Shown piece after piece: positions 1-8,565 of a stretch of 64,000 nucleotides of DNA. The translations under genes were made by a program, and so were the position numbers. The DNA is from Tahibacter harae. GTDB lineage: Bacteria; Pseudomonadota; Gammaproteobacteria; Xanthomonadales; Rhodanobacteraceae. The notes beneath the pieces were generated by a model, which saw only the letters and a program-made list of their open reading frames with translations, did not search any database and was not told where the DNA came from. The stretch lies in assembly GCF_024437735.1 (NCBI RefSeq), contig NZ_JANFQO010000006.1, forward strand, positions 1 through 64,000, given 5' to 3'. Numbering within the stretch: the stretch's first letter is position 1; every line of letters starts with the position of its first letter.

Positions 1-1108
1 GCCGCCGGCCGGGCAGGCGGCACCCGCCGACGCACCGGCCGCCGCGCCGGCCGCCGCGCCGGCCAAGGCGGCCGCCGTGGCCTGGCCCGAGCCGGTCGAC
101 AGCAAGGCCGAGGCCATGCCGCTGGTAACCCAGTCGCTGCTGCTGGATCTGGTCGAATCCGGCAACCGCGCCATAGGCGTGGGCGAGCGCGGCGCGATCA
201 TCGTCTCCGAAGACCGCACCACCTGGCGCCAGGTCGCCGATGTGCCCACGCGGGCCACGCTGACCGCGCTCAGCGCCGTGGGCAACCTGGTGTGGGCGGT
301 GGGCCGCGACGGCGTCATCCTCGCCAGCACCGACGCGGGCGAACACTGGCAGCTGCAGCGCAAGGATCCCTGGCTGCCGCCCGGCGCCGACGCCGGCGCG
401 GCCAGCTCCGATGCCCGCCACGGCGCGCCGCTGCTGGATGTGCTGTTTCTCGACGAACGCCGCGGCTTCGCCGTCGGCGCCTACAGCCTGTTCCTGGAAA
501 CCAGCGATGGCGGCGCCACCTGGACCCAGCGCAGCATCCTCGCCGATGCCACGTCCGCCGCCAGCGGCGGCGGTGGCGCTGCGGCGGCCGGCGGCGGCGA
601 CAAATGGACCTTCTCCAGGGAAGAACTCAAGATCGAGGACGAGAGCGAGCCGCATTTCAACGCCATTGCGCGCACCAGCGACGGCTCGCTGCTGATCGCG
701 GGCGAACGCGGCAGCCTGCTGCGCTCGCGCGACAACGGCGCCAACTGGCAGCGCATGAAGCTGCCCTACGACGGCTCCATGTTCGGCGCCATCGGCTTCG
801 ACGGCCAGCGCGCCATCGTCTTCGGCCTGCGCGGCCATGCTTTTGAAACCGAGGATCTCGGCGACAACTGGCGCGAACTGGCCACAGGCACCGAACTGAG
901 CCTGCTCGGCGGCGTCAAGCTGGCCAACGGCGGCGTCGCCCTGGTCGGCGCCAATGGCCTGGTGCTGGTGCGGCGCAGTCCGACCGAAGCCCTGCGCGCC
1001 GGCGCCATAGACCCGGCCGGCGCCCTGGCCGCGGTGCTGCCGATCGAAGGCGCGGCCGCCTTTCTGGTCGCCGGCGAGAACGGCGTGGCGCGCTACCAGC
1101 CGCGCTGA
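1..1108 (+). CDS. YCF48-related beta-propeller protein (5' partial)
   Basis: The reading frame is open from the window's first full codon (position 2), so the N-terminus lies outside. The visible part begins with a Pro/Ala-rich stretch, then about 340 residues of repeated units with the pattern 'G..G.I..S.D.G..W', such as SDGGATWTQR and SRDNGANWQR. This is typical of YCF48/BNR-type photosystem-assembly-like propellers. A Gly/Ala-rich insert sits in the middle. In other proteobacteria such proteins are encoded beside MMPL-type RND permeases, often with DUF1329 and DUF1302 genes, and the next gene here is such a permease. A periplasmic partner role for the permease is inferred. The GTG at 77 is only an internal in-frame start candidate. 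Confidence 0.8.
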   Translation, partial: PPAGQAAPADAPAAAPAAAPAKAAAVAWPEPVDSKAEAMPLVTQSLLLDLVESGNRAIGVGERGAIIVSEDRTTWRQVADVPTRATLTALSAVGNLVWAVGRDGVILASTDAGEHWQLQRKDPWLPPGADAGAASSDARHGAPLLDVLFLDERRGFAVGAYSLFLETSDGGATWTQRSILADATSAASGGGGAAAAGGGDKWTFSREELKIEDESEPHFNAIARTSDGSLLIAGERGSLLRSRDNGANWQRMKLPYDGSMFGAIGFDGQRAIVFGLRGHAFETEDLGDNWRELATGTELSLLGGVKLANGGVALVGANGLVLVRRSPTEALRAGAIDPAGALAAVLPIEGAAAFLVAGENGVARYQPR

Positions 1109-1197
1109 TGCGGCGTTGTAGATAAGGCAAGAACTCCAGAAATTCCGGCCGGCGCCGCACCGCGGCGGCCGTCGCCAGCCAAGCACGAGGGGACGAC

Positions 1198-3702
1198 ATG
1201 GCGGGTTCGATCAAGGCGGTAGACAATCCCGGCGCATTCCACCGTTTCGCCGAACGCGCCATCTTCGGCAACCGCGCCGCCGTGCTGGTGCTGTTCGCGC
1301 TGGTGACCATCGCGATGGGCTGGTTCGCCGCGCAGCTGCGCGTGGACGCGGGCTTCAAGAAGCAGATCCCGCTGCAGCACGAATACATGCAGACCTTCCT
1401 CGATTACGAGAAAGAGTTCGGCGGCGCCAACCGCATCCTGATCGCGGTGATGGCCAGGAACGGCGACATGTTCAACCTGCCGTTCATGCAGACCATGGAG
1501 CACATCACCCAGGACGTGAAGACCATCGAGAACATCGATGAGGCGCGCATCCGCTCCATCTTCACGCCCAACGTGCGCTTCGTCGAAGTGGTCGAGGACG
1601 GCTTCGCCGGCGGCAACGTCATCCCGCAGGAATTCACGCCCAACGTCGAAGGCTTCGAGGCCACCAGCGAGCAGTTCGCCACGATCAAGGCCAATATCGA
1701 GAAGGCCAACATCGTCGGCCGTCTGGTCGCCAAGGATTTCTCCGGCGCCATGGTCTGGGCCGAACTGGTGCCCGAGGGCGGCGAAGGCCAGGTCAAGCTC
1801 GACTACCAGAAAGTCGCCAAGCAGCTGGAAGACATCCGCGCCAAGTACGAGAACGAAGCCACCAGCGTCCACATCATCGGCTTTGCCAAGATGGTCGGCG
1901 ACATCAGCGACGGCGCGCGCTCGGTCATCATCTTCTTCTTCCTCACCATCGCCTTCACCTGGATCCTGCTGTTCCTGTATTCCTCGTCGGTGAAGCTGGC
2001 CTCGCTGACCGTGTTCTGCGCGCTGGTGGCCGTGCTGTGGATGCTGGGTGCGCTGCGCCTGCTCGGCTTCGGCATAGACCCGATGAACATGCTGACGCCG
2101 TTCCTGATCTTCGCCATCGCGGTCAGCCACGGCGAGCAGATGATCAACCGCTTCCGCGGCGAGATCTTCTTCGGCGGGCTGGAGGAAGGCACGGTCGAGG
2201 AACTGCGCAGCCGCCGCGGCGTCGACGCGCAGACCGCCGCGCGCCTGGCCTTCCGCATGCTGCTGGTGCCCGGTGCGGTGGCGCTGATCGCCGGCTGCAT
2301 CGGCTTCGCCACCATCCTTATCATCCCCATCCAGATCATCTACGAGCTGGCCATCACCGCCACCGTCGGCGTCGCCATCACCATCCTCACCGACCTGGTG
2401 CTGCTGCCGGTGCTGCTGTCCTACTGCAAGCTGCGCAACCTGGAAAAGAAGCGCGAATACCGCCTGCGCCAGCTCACCCAGTTCGACAAGATCTGGTCGC
2501 TGCTGGCCAAGTTCGCCCGGCCCGTGCCGGCGGCGGTCATCATCCTGCTCGGCGTGGTGATCTGGTTCTTTGCCAAGCAGTACGGCCATCAGGTGATGAT
2601 CGGCGACGCCGAGAAGGGCGTGGCCGAGCTGCGTCCCGAAGCGCGCTACAACAAGGACGCCGTGCTTATCAGCGAGAAATTCTCGCTCGGCGTGGACATG
2701 CTCAACGTCATCGCCGAAGCCCAGCCTTCGGCCTGCACCACCAGCTATCCGGTCATGGAAACCATGGACCGCTTCGCCTGGCACATGCGCAATGTCGAAG
2801 GCGTGGAGCAGGTCATGACCCTGCCCATGGCGGCCAAGATCGTCAACGCCGGCTGGAACGAGGGCAACCTGCGCTGGCGCGCGCTGCCGCGCGATCCGGA
2901 CACCCTGCGCATGGCCACCCAGGGCTTCGAAACCGATTCCGGCCTGCTCAACAACGATTGCAGCGCCATGCCCATCATGATGTTCCTGGGCGACCACCGC
3001 TCCACCACCATCGACCGCGTCGTCGCTGCGGTGAAGGAATTCCGCGAGAAGAACGGCGCCTGGGCCGGCGGCAACACCAACCTGATGAAGCAGCTCACCG
3101 ACCAGGCCGCCGCGGCGGCCGAGAAGGGCGAGACCTTCCACAGCGACCAGATCAACCTGCGCCTGGCCACCGGCAACGTCGGCGTGCTTGCCGCGATCAA
3201 CGACAAGGTGCGCGAGGTCGACGCGGTGATGCTGTACCTGCTCTACGGCGCGGTGTTCATCATGTGCCTGCTGAGCTTCCGCAATCCGCTGGCGGCGCTG
3301 TGCATCGTGCTGCCGCTGGTGCTGGTGACCGAACTGGGCCACGCGCTGATGGTGAAGCTGGGCATCGGCCTCAAGGTCAACACCTTGACCGTGGTGGCGC
3401 TGGGCGTGGGCATCGGCGTGGATTACGCGATCTACATTTTCGCGCGCATGCGCGAATCGATGCAGGCGGGCAGTCCGTTGACGGAGGCCTATTTCGGCGC
3501 CCTGAAGACCACGGGTATCGCCATTTTCTATACCGCACTGACGCTGGCGGTGGGCGTGGCGATGTGGATTTTCTCCGATCTGAAATTCCAGGCGGACATG
3601 GGACTGATGCTGACCTTCATGTTCGTGGTGAATATGTTTGCGGCGTTGATTTTCTTGCCGGCCTTGTGTCGGTGGTTGTTGAGGCCGTTTGAGAAGGTTT
3701 GA
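1198..3702 (+). CDS. RND/MMPL-family efflux transporter permease
   Basis: This 834-residue inner-membrane protein has the RND layout: an N-terminal helix at about residues 25-45, a large periplasmic loop, a membrane block at about 235-420, a second loop, and a final membrane block from about 680 to the end. The diagnostic segment GVGIGVDYAIYIFAR is present in the last block. It lies 89 bp after the YCF48-type gene and probably forms a unit with it. Relatives export lipids or hydrophobic compounds (MmpL/hopanoid-transporter-like superfamily). The substrate cannot be told from sequence. The ATG at 1198 follows GAGGGGACGAC, a usable ribosome-binding site. Confidence 0.85.
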   Translation: MAGSIKAVDNPGAFHRFAERAIFGNRAAVLVLFALVTIAMGWFAAQLRVDAGFKKQIPLQHEYMQTFLDYEKEFGGANRILIAVMARNGDMFNLPFMQTMEHITQDVKTIENIDEARIRSIFTPNVRFVEVVEDGFAGGNVIPQEFTPNVEGFEATSEQFATIKANIEKANIVGRLVAKDFSGAMVWAELVPEGGEGQVKLDYQKVAKQLEDIRAKYENEATSVHIIGFAKMVGDISDGARSVIIFFFLTIAFTWILLFLYSSSVKLASLTVFCALVAVLWMLGALRLLGFGIDPMNMLTPFLIFAIAVSHGEQMINRFRGEIFFGGLEEGTVEELRSRRGVDAQTAARLAFRMLLVPGAVALIAGCIGFATILIIPIQIIYELAITATVGVAITILTDLVLLPVLLSYCKLRNLEKKREYRLRQLTQFDKIWSLLAKFARPVPAAVIILLGVVIWFFAKQYGHQVMIGDAEKGVAELRPEARYNKDAVLISEKFSLGVDMLNVIAEAQPSACTTSYPVMETMDRFAWHMRNVEGVEQVMTLPMAAKIVNAGWNEGNLRWRALPRDPDTLRMATQGFETDSGLLNNDCSAMPIMMFLGDHRSTTIDRVVAAVKEFREKNGAWAGGNTNLMKQLTDQAAAAAEKGETFHSDQINLRLATGNVGVLAAINDKVREVDAVMLYLLYGAVFIMCLLSFRNPLAALCIVLPLVLVTELGHALMVKLGIGLKVNTLTVVALGVGIGVDYAIYIFARMRESMQAGSPLTEAYFGALKTTGIAIFYTALTLAVGVAMWIFSDLKFQADMGLMLTFMFVVNMFAALIFLPALCRWLLRPFEKV

Positions 3703-4288
3703 TTTTTTGATTGATCGCTTGTGGGCGGAATTGTTTTTGCGTCCATCGCGGTTTTGCTTGAAGAGCGGGGTTGTGCGCCTGCGGCGCGGGGTGTTTGTTT
3801 CAGGGCGGTTTCGTGCGCCTGCGGCGCCCGACCTACTCTTTCTTTGCTTGTGCAAAGAAAGAGTAGGCAGAAAGAAACACACCCCAGAAGCCGCGCCCTG
3901 CGGGCATCCTGCCCTCCGGGTGCGCGAGGCGGCTGCGGGGTCGGCCGAAGGGCCATCCTGGCCCAACGGCCGACTCGCGCCCATCCCTGGGCGCGACCCG
4001 CGCGATGCGCGGGCTGGTCCTACGCCGCCTCGCCGCGGCTTATGGGGCCCCGGTAGAGCGGCGCACATCCGTGTGCGCAGAAGCAACGGCAACGGCAAAA
4101 GCCACAGCAAGCGCGGAAGCCACAGCTGAGGACAGAAGCAGCAACCGGAGCACAAGCGACAGCTTAGGCACGAGTCACAGCCAAGGCACGAGCTGAAGCA
4201 CAATCACGCGCAGCAGCTGGTCAGTTGCTCAAAACCTGCGCTGACTCCGTTGTCCAGTGGAGCTGCGACGAGCTGATCGCGCTACGGC
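3703..4288. other. Repeat-rich intergenic region
   Basis: This gap of about 590 bp holds no convincing gene. It contains a near-exact direct repeat of GTGCGCCTGCGGCGC at about 3772 and 3814, a perfect 16-bp palindrome at 3832-3867, a GC-rich stretch at about 3890-4060, and from about 4075 to 4200 a degenerate array of short units resembling AAGCCACAGC/AAGCAACGGC. A 63-codon open frame at 4005-4196 crosses the array, but its Ala/Thr/Ser composition simply reflects the repeats. Confidence 0.6.
3832..3867. repeat. Perfect 16-bp inverted repeat (CCTACTCTTTCTTTGC)
   Basis: The arms 3832-3847 and 3852-3867 are perfectly complementary around a TTGT loop. There is no T-run after the stem, and the element lies 130 bp past the permease stop, so it looks more like a dispersed palindromic element than a simple terminator. 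The arms' low-GC purine/pyrimidine composition differs sharply from the surrounding DNA. Confidence 0.8.
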
Positions 4289-4696
4289 TCAACCGTCGGC
4301 CACGCTTGCATAGCCGGTTGCGCTGAATTCGACCAGGCAGAAGCCATGACCGTAGGGATCGGCCAGGCGCACCTGGCGGCCCCAGGCGGCGCTCTCGATG
4401 CCGCTTTCCGCCACGGCGCCGGCGTCCAGCGCGCGCCGCAGGGCGCCTTCCAGGTCGTCCACGACGAGATCGAAATGCACGGGTGTCCAATGCCGGCCGT
4501 AATCGCGCGGCTGCCCGCCGGCGCCGATGGAGCCGGCGGGCTTGAGCAGCAGGAATACGGCGACACCGGCGCCTTCGAGTTCGGCCACGCTGTGTCCGAA
4601 CAGATACCGGCGCAGCTCCAGCCGCACTGCCTGGGTATAGAACGCGACCGCGCTGTCCAGCTCGGGTACGTCGATGTTCAGCAGCAACCGGCCCAT
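4289..4696 (-). CDS. VOC-family (glyoxalase/bleomycin-resistance-like) protein
   Basis: This 135-residue protein has the vicinal-oxygen-chelate pattern of two beta-alpha-beta-beta-beta modules. The first begins NIDVPELDSAVAFYTQAV, and the second ends ADPYGHGFCLVEF with the typical 'DP.G...L.E' close. The ATG at 4696 is chosen because AAGGAG sits 7 nt upstream, although the frame is open much further. It is transcribed away from the next VOC gene, with 84 bp between the starts, so both may share a divergent promoter region. VOC proteins include lyases, dioxygenases and antibiotic-binding proteins. The reaction here is unknown. Confidence 0.8.
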   Translation of the reverse strand: MGRLLLNIDVPELDSAVAFYTQAVRLELRRYLFGHSVAELEGAGVAVFLLLKPAGSIGAGGQPRDYGRHWTPVHFDLVVDDLEGALRRALDAGAVAESGIESAAWGRQVRLADPYGHGFCLVEFSATGYASVADG

Positions 4697-4780
4697 GGCA
4701 ACGCTCCTTGCGGGTACTTGCGCGCGGCTGCCGCGGCTGCAAATCTGCGCGGCGGGACCCGCGCGCGGAGCCAGCTCATC

Positions 4781-5131
4781 ATGCCCACCAAGTTCCATGC
4801 CGTGACACCATTGCTGCCGGCCGGCGCTTCGCTGGACGAGGCGCTGGGATTGTATTGCGGCCAGCTCGGTTTCGCGCTGCGCTGGCGCCAGGGCGACATG
4901 GCAGGTATCGGGCGCGACGGTGTCGCGTTCAATCTGGTCGTCAACAGCGAACGGGCCTGGGCCGACAACGCCAGCTGTGCGATCGCGGTTGCGGATCTCG
5001 ATGCGCTGTATGCGGAATATGCCGGCGTTGCGGCGCGGACCGGCGCGCTGGAAATCAAGCCCTGGGGGCGGCGCGAATTCCATATGATCCTGCCTTCCGG
5101 CGTCTGCCTGCAGTTCCACCAAGGCGAATAG
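4781..5131 (+). CDS. VOC-superfamily (glyoxalase-like) protein
   Basis: This 116-residue protein resembles bleomycin-resistance-type VOC proteins: an N-terminal TPLLPAGASLDEALGLY helix-forming segment, then a core ending GRREFHMILPSGVCLQF. The start at 4781 is preceded by GGAG at 11 nt. The gene leads a compact plus-strand run, with a DUF1697 gene 33 bp downstream and a GFA-family gene 29 bp after that, suggesting co-transcription. It is only distantly like the divergent VOC gene at 4289-4696. Substrate unknown. Confidence 0.75.
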   Translation: MPTKFHAVTPLLPAGASLDEALGLYCGQLGFALRWRQGDMAGIGRDGVAFNLVVNSERAWADNASCAIAVADLDALYAEYAGVAARTGALEIKPWGRREFHMILPSGVCLQFHQGE

Positions 5132-5164
5132 GCCGCAGGTTTCCAGCAATCCCAGGGCGGCACG

Positions 5165-5701
5165 ATGAAATTCGCGGTATTTTTTCGCAACGTCAATCTG
5201 GGCCGCGCCAACTGCCCGAGCAAGGCGCAGCTGGAGCAGGCCTTTCTCGACGCCGGTGCGGCCGAGGCGGCATCGTTCCTGGTCAACGGCACCCTGGTCT
5301 TCTCCGCGCCGGCCAACCGTTCCGCCGGTGTGCTGAAATCGGCGGTACAGCAGCTGCAGCAAGTCTGCGGACTGAAGGAGCCGGCCTTCCTGCGCCGCGT
5401 GGATGAGCTGGCCGCACTGGTTGCGGCCGATCCCTTCGCGGGCATTGAGCGGGAACAGGTATACGAATGCTGCATTACCTTCCTCTCGCCGCGCTCGCCG
5501 GATCTGCCGGCATTGCCGCTGCACTCGCGCCGCGGCGATGTGGCCGTGCTGTCCTGCAATGGGCGCGAGGCGTTCAGCCTCAGCTACAAGATCGGCAACA
5601 CGCCGGGCAGCCCGAATGCGCTGCTGGAGAAAACCCTGGCACTTCCCGCCACCACGCGCGCCTGGAATACGATAGTGCGCCTGGTCGCCAGGCACGCCTG
5701 A
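5165..5701 (+). CDS. DUF1697 domain-containing protein
   Basis: This 178-residue protein starts MKFAVFFRNVNLGRANCPSK, matching the characteristic 'F.R.VN.G..N..K..L' opening of DUF1697. A central FLVNGTLVFSAP and a C-terminal NTPGSPNALLEKTL-type segment are also as expected. The family is usually about 180 residues, soluble and uncharacterised. It is the middle gene of a probable three-gene unit with a VOC protein and a GFA protein. No function should be assigned beyond family membership. Confidence 0.85.
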   Translation: MKFAVFFRNVNLGRANCPSKAQLEQAFLDAGAAEAASFLVNGTLVFSAPANRSAGVLKSAVQQLQQVCGLKEPAFLRRVDELAALVAADPFAGIEREQVYECCITFLSPRSPDLPALPLHSRRGDVAVLSCNGREAFSLSYKIGNTPGSPNALLEKTLALPATTRAWNTIVRLVARHA

Positions 5702-5730
5702 GCGGCCCTTCATCCGTCACGGAGATCCCC

Positions 5731-6078
5731 ATGAAATACAGCGGCAGCTGCCATTGCGGCAATGTGAAGTTCGAAGTCGAGGGCCAGCTCGACGGCGTCA
5801 TGTCCTGCAACTGCTCCATGTGCCAGCGCAAGGGCGCGCTGATGTGGTTCGTGCCGCGCGACGCGCTGAGTCTGCAGACGCCGGAAGAAAAGCTCGCCAC
5901 CTACACCTTCAACAAGCACGTGATCCAGCATCGGTTCTGCCCGGACTGCGGCATCCATCCCTACGGCGAAGGCAGCGATCGCCAGGGCAATCGCATGGCG
6001 GCGGTCAATGTGCGTTGCCTGGACGATGTCGCGATCGAATCGCTGGCGGTAAAGCACGTGGACGGGCGTTCGTTCTGA
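5731..6078 (+). CDS. GFA family (glutathione-dependent formaldehyde-activating-like) zinc protein
   Basis: This 115-residue protein has the GFA zinc-binding cysteine pattern: GSCHCGNVKFEVEG near the N-terminus, CNCSMCQRKG at about 30-40, and FCPDCGIHPYGEG at about 70. These three clusters bind zinc in known family members. Some relatives act as S-(hydroxymethyl)glutathione synthase-like proteins, but most have no proven activity. The ATG at 5731 has GGAG 6-9 nt upstream. It is the last gene of the VOC-DUF1697-GFA run. Confidence 0.88.
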   Translation: MKYSGSCHCGNVKFEVEGQLDGVMSCNCSMCQRKGALMWFVPRDALSLQTPEEKLATYTFNKHVIQHRFCPDCGIHPYGEGSDRQGNRMAAVNVRCLDDVAIESLAVKHVDGRSF

Positions 6079-6303
6079 GGGGGCGCCGCCCGCTGCCTGT
6101 TGCAAAAATTGCGCGATGCGCCGCAGTGATACCGGCTGGCGGCGACAGCCCGGCTTCAGCCGCGTGTGCCTAATCTGCGCCGCGTCCCCCGCGCTACCAT
6201 GGCCTGGCCCGCAACCGCCGCGTGCTGCGGCATGGCCACACACGGGCGGCAACCGCGTTCGCGCCGCCGGGTCGTCCACCCGGTCCAGCCCAGGAGAAAT
6301 CCC

Positions 6304-6573
6304 TTGCGTCCCCTGATTCTCGCCGCCGGCCTGCTGATGGCCGGCACCGCCCTGGCGGCGGACACCTATCGCGTCGGCAGCCGCGTCATTACGGTTGGCG
6401 ACAGCGCCGCCAAGGTTTCCCAGGCTGTCGGCGAGCCGGCAGTAAAAGTGCCGATCGAAAGCAAGCAAGGCGGCTATCTCGGCGAGCGCTGGCAGTATGC
6501 GCTCGACGGCAAGACGGTCACCTTCGAGATCCGCGCCGGCAAGGTCGCTTCGATCGACGAGCGCTACGACTGA
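6304..6573 (+). CDS. Small secreted DUF2845-like protein
   Basis: The 89-residue product starts at a TTG, chosen because AGGAGA lies 6 nt upstream and because this start gives a clean Sec signal peptide (residues 1-18, cleavage after ALA). The mature part of about 70 residues contains TYRVGSRVITVGDSAAKV and a GERWQYALDGKTV segment, as in small periplasmic DUF2845 proteins of xanthomonads, which have a loosely BamE-like layout. It stands alone between a GFA gene and a convergent Mpo1-like gene. The function is unknown and the family assignment is moderate. Confidence 0.7.
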   Translation: MRPLILAAGLLMAGTALAADTYRVGSRVITVGDSAAKVSQAVGEPAVKVPIESKQGGYLGERWQYALDGKTVTFEIRAGKVASIDERYD

Positions 6574-6667
6574 ATCGGTTTCCGGTTTGCCGCGACGCAG
6601 CCGGGAGGAGCGCACGCACCAGGCGGTGCGCACGGCTCCAGCGGCGCGTAGCGTCTGGTCTTCTGCC

Positions 6668-6688
6668 GTCGCTGTAGCAGACAGCGAC
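6668..6688. terminator. Hairpin between convergent genes, weak terminator candidate
   Basis: GTCGCTGT and ACAGCGAC form a perfect 8-bp stem with a 5-nt loop. It sits about 95 bp past the DUF2845-like stop and 130 bp past the stop of the convergent Mpo1-like gene. No T-tract follows on either strand, so termination is only suggested by position. Confidence 0.25.
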
Positions 6689-6821
6689 ACCGCTACCAAA
6701 GCGGCGGCACACACAAGATCAGCGCGCCCGTCCGGCCGTGGGGCGCGCACTCGCGCAGCTGAGCCAGTTGGATCTGGCCTACCCGCCGGGTAACTGTCTG
6801 TACGCTGCCGTGGCGGCGCGG

Positions 6822-7319
6822 TCAGTAGCCAATGCCCGCCTTGCGCATCAGCTTGGCGACGATCCAGGCCGGGCCTATCAGCAGGTAGGCCAGGTCGGTC
6901 AGGAAGGACGGGCGCTTGCCTTCGATGTGATGGCCGATGAACTGGGCGATCCAGGCGGCGACAAAGACGCCTATGGCCGTATACAGCAGGTTGGCCGGCC
7001 CCAGCGTGCGGAACAGCCATTCGGTCAGCAGGCTCAGCAGCACGAAGACCAGGAACATGGCCAGGCCGAGATTGCGCGACAGGCGCAAATAGAACATCAG
7101 CGCGAAGAACATGGCCGCGCCGGCCCACAGTCCGGCCCGGCCCAGCAGCGGCGGCACCGGTATCACCCACAGGGCCGCGATCACCGTCCACAGGATGGCC
7201 GGCACGCAGATCCAGTGGATCAGCACATTGGTCGGGTTGCGATGGTCTTCGGCGTAGTTGCCCAGCCAGCGGTCGACTTCGCGGCGGGAATCGATTTCCG
7301 GGTGCGTGGCGGTGTTCAT
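6822..7319 (-). CDS. Mpo1-like (DUF962) membrane protein
   Basis: This 165-residue membrane protein belongs to the DUF962/Mpo1 family. It has the conserved HRNPTNVLIHWICVP opening, several hydrophobic helices, and the C-terminal IGHHIEGKRPSFLTDLAYLLIGP segment with clustered histidines. The yeast member Mpo1 is an Fe(II)-dependent dioxygenase acting on 2-hydroxy fatty acids in alpha-oxidation, and the histidines are the expected metal ligands. Bacterial members are largely untested. It is a single-gene unit, convergent with the upstream small secreted protein gene. Confidence 0.88.
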   Translation of the reverse strand: MNTATHPEIDSRREVDRWLGNYAEDHRNPTNVLIHWICVPAILWTVIAALWVIPVPPLLGRAGLWAGAAMFFALMFYLRLSRNLGLAMFLVFVLLSLLTEWLFRTLGPANLLYTAIGVFVAAWIAQFIGHHIEGKRPSFLTDLAYLLIGPAWIVAKLMRKAGIGY

Positions 7320-7605
7320 GGGGGCTTCCCGCAGGCTGGCGAGGGATTGGCCAAGCTTAGCGCGAACCGGGCATTTCTGTACTGGCCGGTTTTTCTTTGG
7401 GGCGATCGATCCGGGGTTGGACTATTTCCCCGGCTGGCAGTTTCTCCCGGTCGGGCGACGGGTTTTCCGGGTGCGTCGGATCAGGCCAGGCGCTGCAGTG
7501 GCAGGCTGGGCCGGGCAGATTTGCGGGTGTCCTGAAATGGCGCGGTGCGGGCGCTCCGGAATGGCGTCGCCCGCGCCCTGGAAAGCTCCGGCAGCAGCCT
7601 CCGCC

Positions 7606-8526
7606 TCAGTGGGAGGCGGAGAGGAAGCTGTGGATGTAGTTGCTGATGAGAACGGGGTGCTGATGCTGGGGCGCGTGCCCGGTCTTGGAGAAAAAGATGT
7701 ACTGGGCGTCCTGCATCTTCCCGATCAGCGGGAACCAGTTCTGCCCGGCGGTGCTTGTGTCGTGATCGCCGGAGATGACCAGGATCGGCGTGCGCGCCTG
7801 CGCCAGGCGGTCGCGTCTGCCTTCGGCATCCTGGCGAAAGCCTTCGGCGGCCTTGAAGTACGGGGCGAATTCTTCGGGCGTGGACGGTATCCGCGCGGCG
7901 ACATCGCTGCGGGCATAGATGCGCGTGTGCGAAGCCTTGGCCTGGGCACGGCTTGCTTCCGAGGCAGGCTCGAAGAACAGCACTTCCTCGTCGGCCAGGT
8001 CGTTCACCGGCTTGAACGCCCGGTCAAGAAACACCTGTTGCAGCGGGATTTCGTTCTGGCCGGGTGGATTGGTGCCAATGAGAATCGCGTGGGTGACGCG
8101 CTGCGGGTGATCGAGCAGATAGGTCTGGGCGACCAGCCCGCCCCAGGACCAGCCGAGGAGGACGAAGCGCTCGGCTTTTATGGCGTTCGCAAAGTCATCG
8201 ATGAACTTCGCCGCGTCCGCCATGTTGTCGGGCAGCTTGCCTTCCGAATAGGCGATGCCCGGGTAATCGACGGTCACCACCGTGTACTGCGCGGCCAGCC
8301 TGTCGAGGAACAGGGGATCCCAGGTATCCAGTGTTCCGCGCAAGCGGTTTGCGAGGATGATCGTAGGACCGTGGCCGATCCTGCGGTAGGCGATCTTGTC
8401 GCCAGCCACGGTTACATACCGCGTTGCCGCGGCCGCTGCGGATATGGCTGCGCCACGGTCTGCGGCGTGGCTCGTCCACGAAAGTGCACTGGTCAACAGC
8501 AACCAAAGAAACGCGGCGGGCTTCAT
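7606..8526 (-). CDS. Secreted alpha/beta hydrolase
   Basis: This 306-residue protein has an N-terminal signal peptide (about 1-21, ending SHA). The catalytic set is a nucleophile elbow GWSWG (Ser127), an acid in ISGDHDTS at about 250, and a His in SKTGHAPQ at about 285. It is the last of six minus-strand genes in close succession (38 bp after the HD-domain gene), so it is probably co-transcribed with them. The stop codon overlaps an inverted repeat (CTCCGCC...GGCGGAG, about 7600-7622), a possible terminator stem. Substrate unknown. Confidence 0.82.
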   Translation of the reverse strand: MKPAAFLWLLLTSALSWTSHAADRGAAISAAAAATRYVTVAGDKIAYRRIGHGPTIILANRLRGTLDTWDPLFLDRLAAQYTVVTVDYPGIAYSEGKLPDNMADAAKFIDDFANAIKAERFVLLGWSWGGLVAQTYLLDHPQRVTHAILIGTNPPGQNEIPLQQVFLDRAFKPVNDLADEEVLFFEPASEASRAQAKASHTRIYARSDVAARIPSTPEEFAPYFKAAEGFRQDAEGRRDRLAQARTPILVISGDHDTSTAGQNWFPLIGKMQDAQYIFFSKTGHAPQHQHPVLISNYIHSFLSASH

Positions 8527-8565
8527 GGATGATTCTCCGATCTCAGGTCCGGGGTCACTGGCGTA

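Noticed and set aside
4005-4196. A 63-codon plus-strand frame in the repeat region
   Set aside because: Its Ala/Thr/Ser-rich sequence follows from short DNA repeats, and it lacks a ribosome-binding site and any family resemblance.
1093-4203. A 1036-codon open frame on the minus strand opposite the RND permease
   Set aside because: It is rich in His/Gln/Asp/Gly with no domain, and mirrors the codon bias of the convincing permease on the plus strand. Long antisense frames are common in GC-rich genomes.
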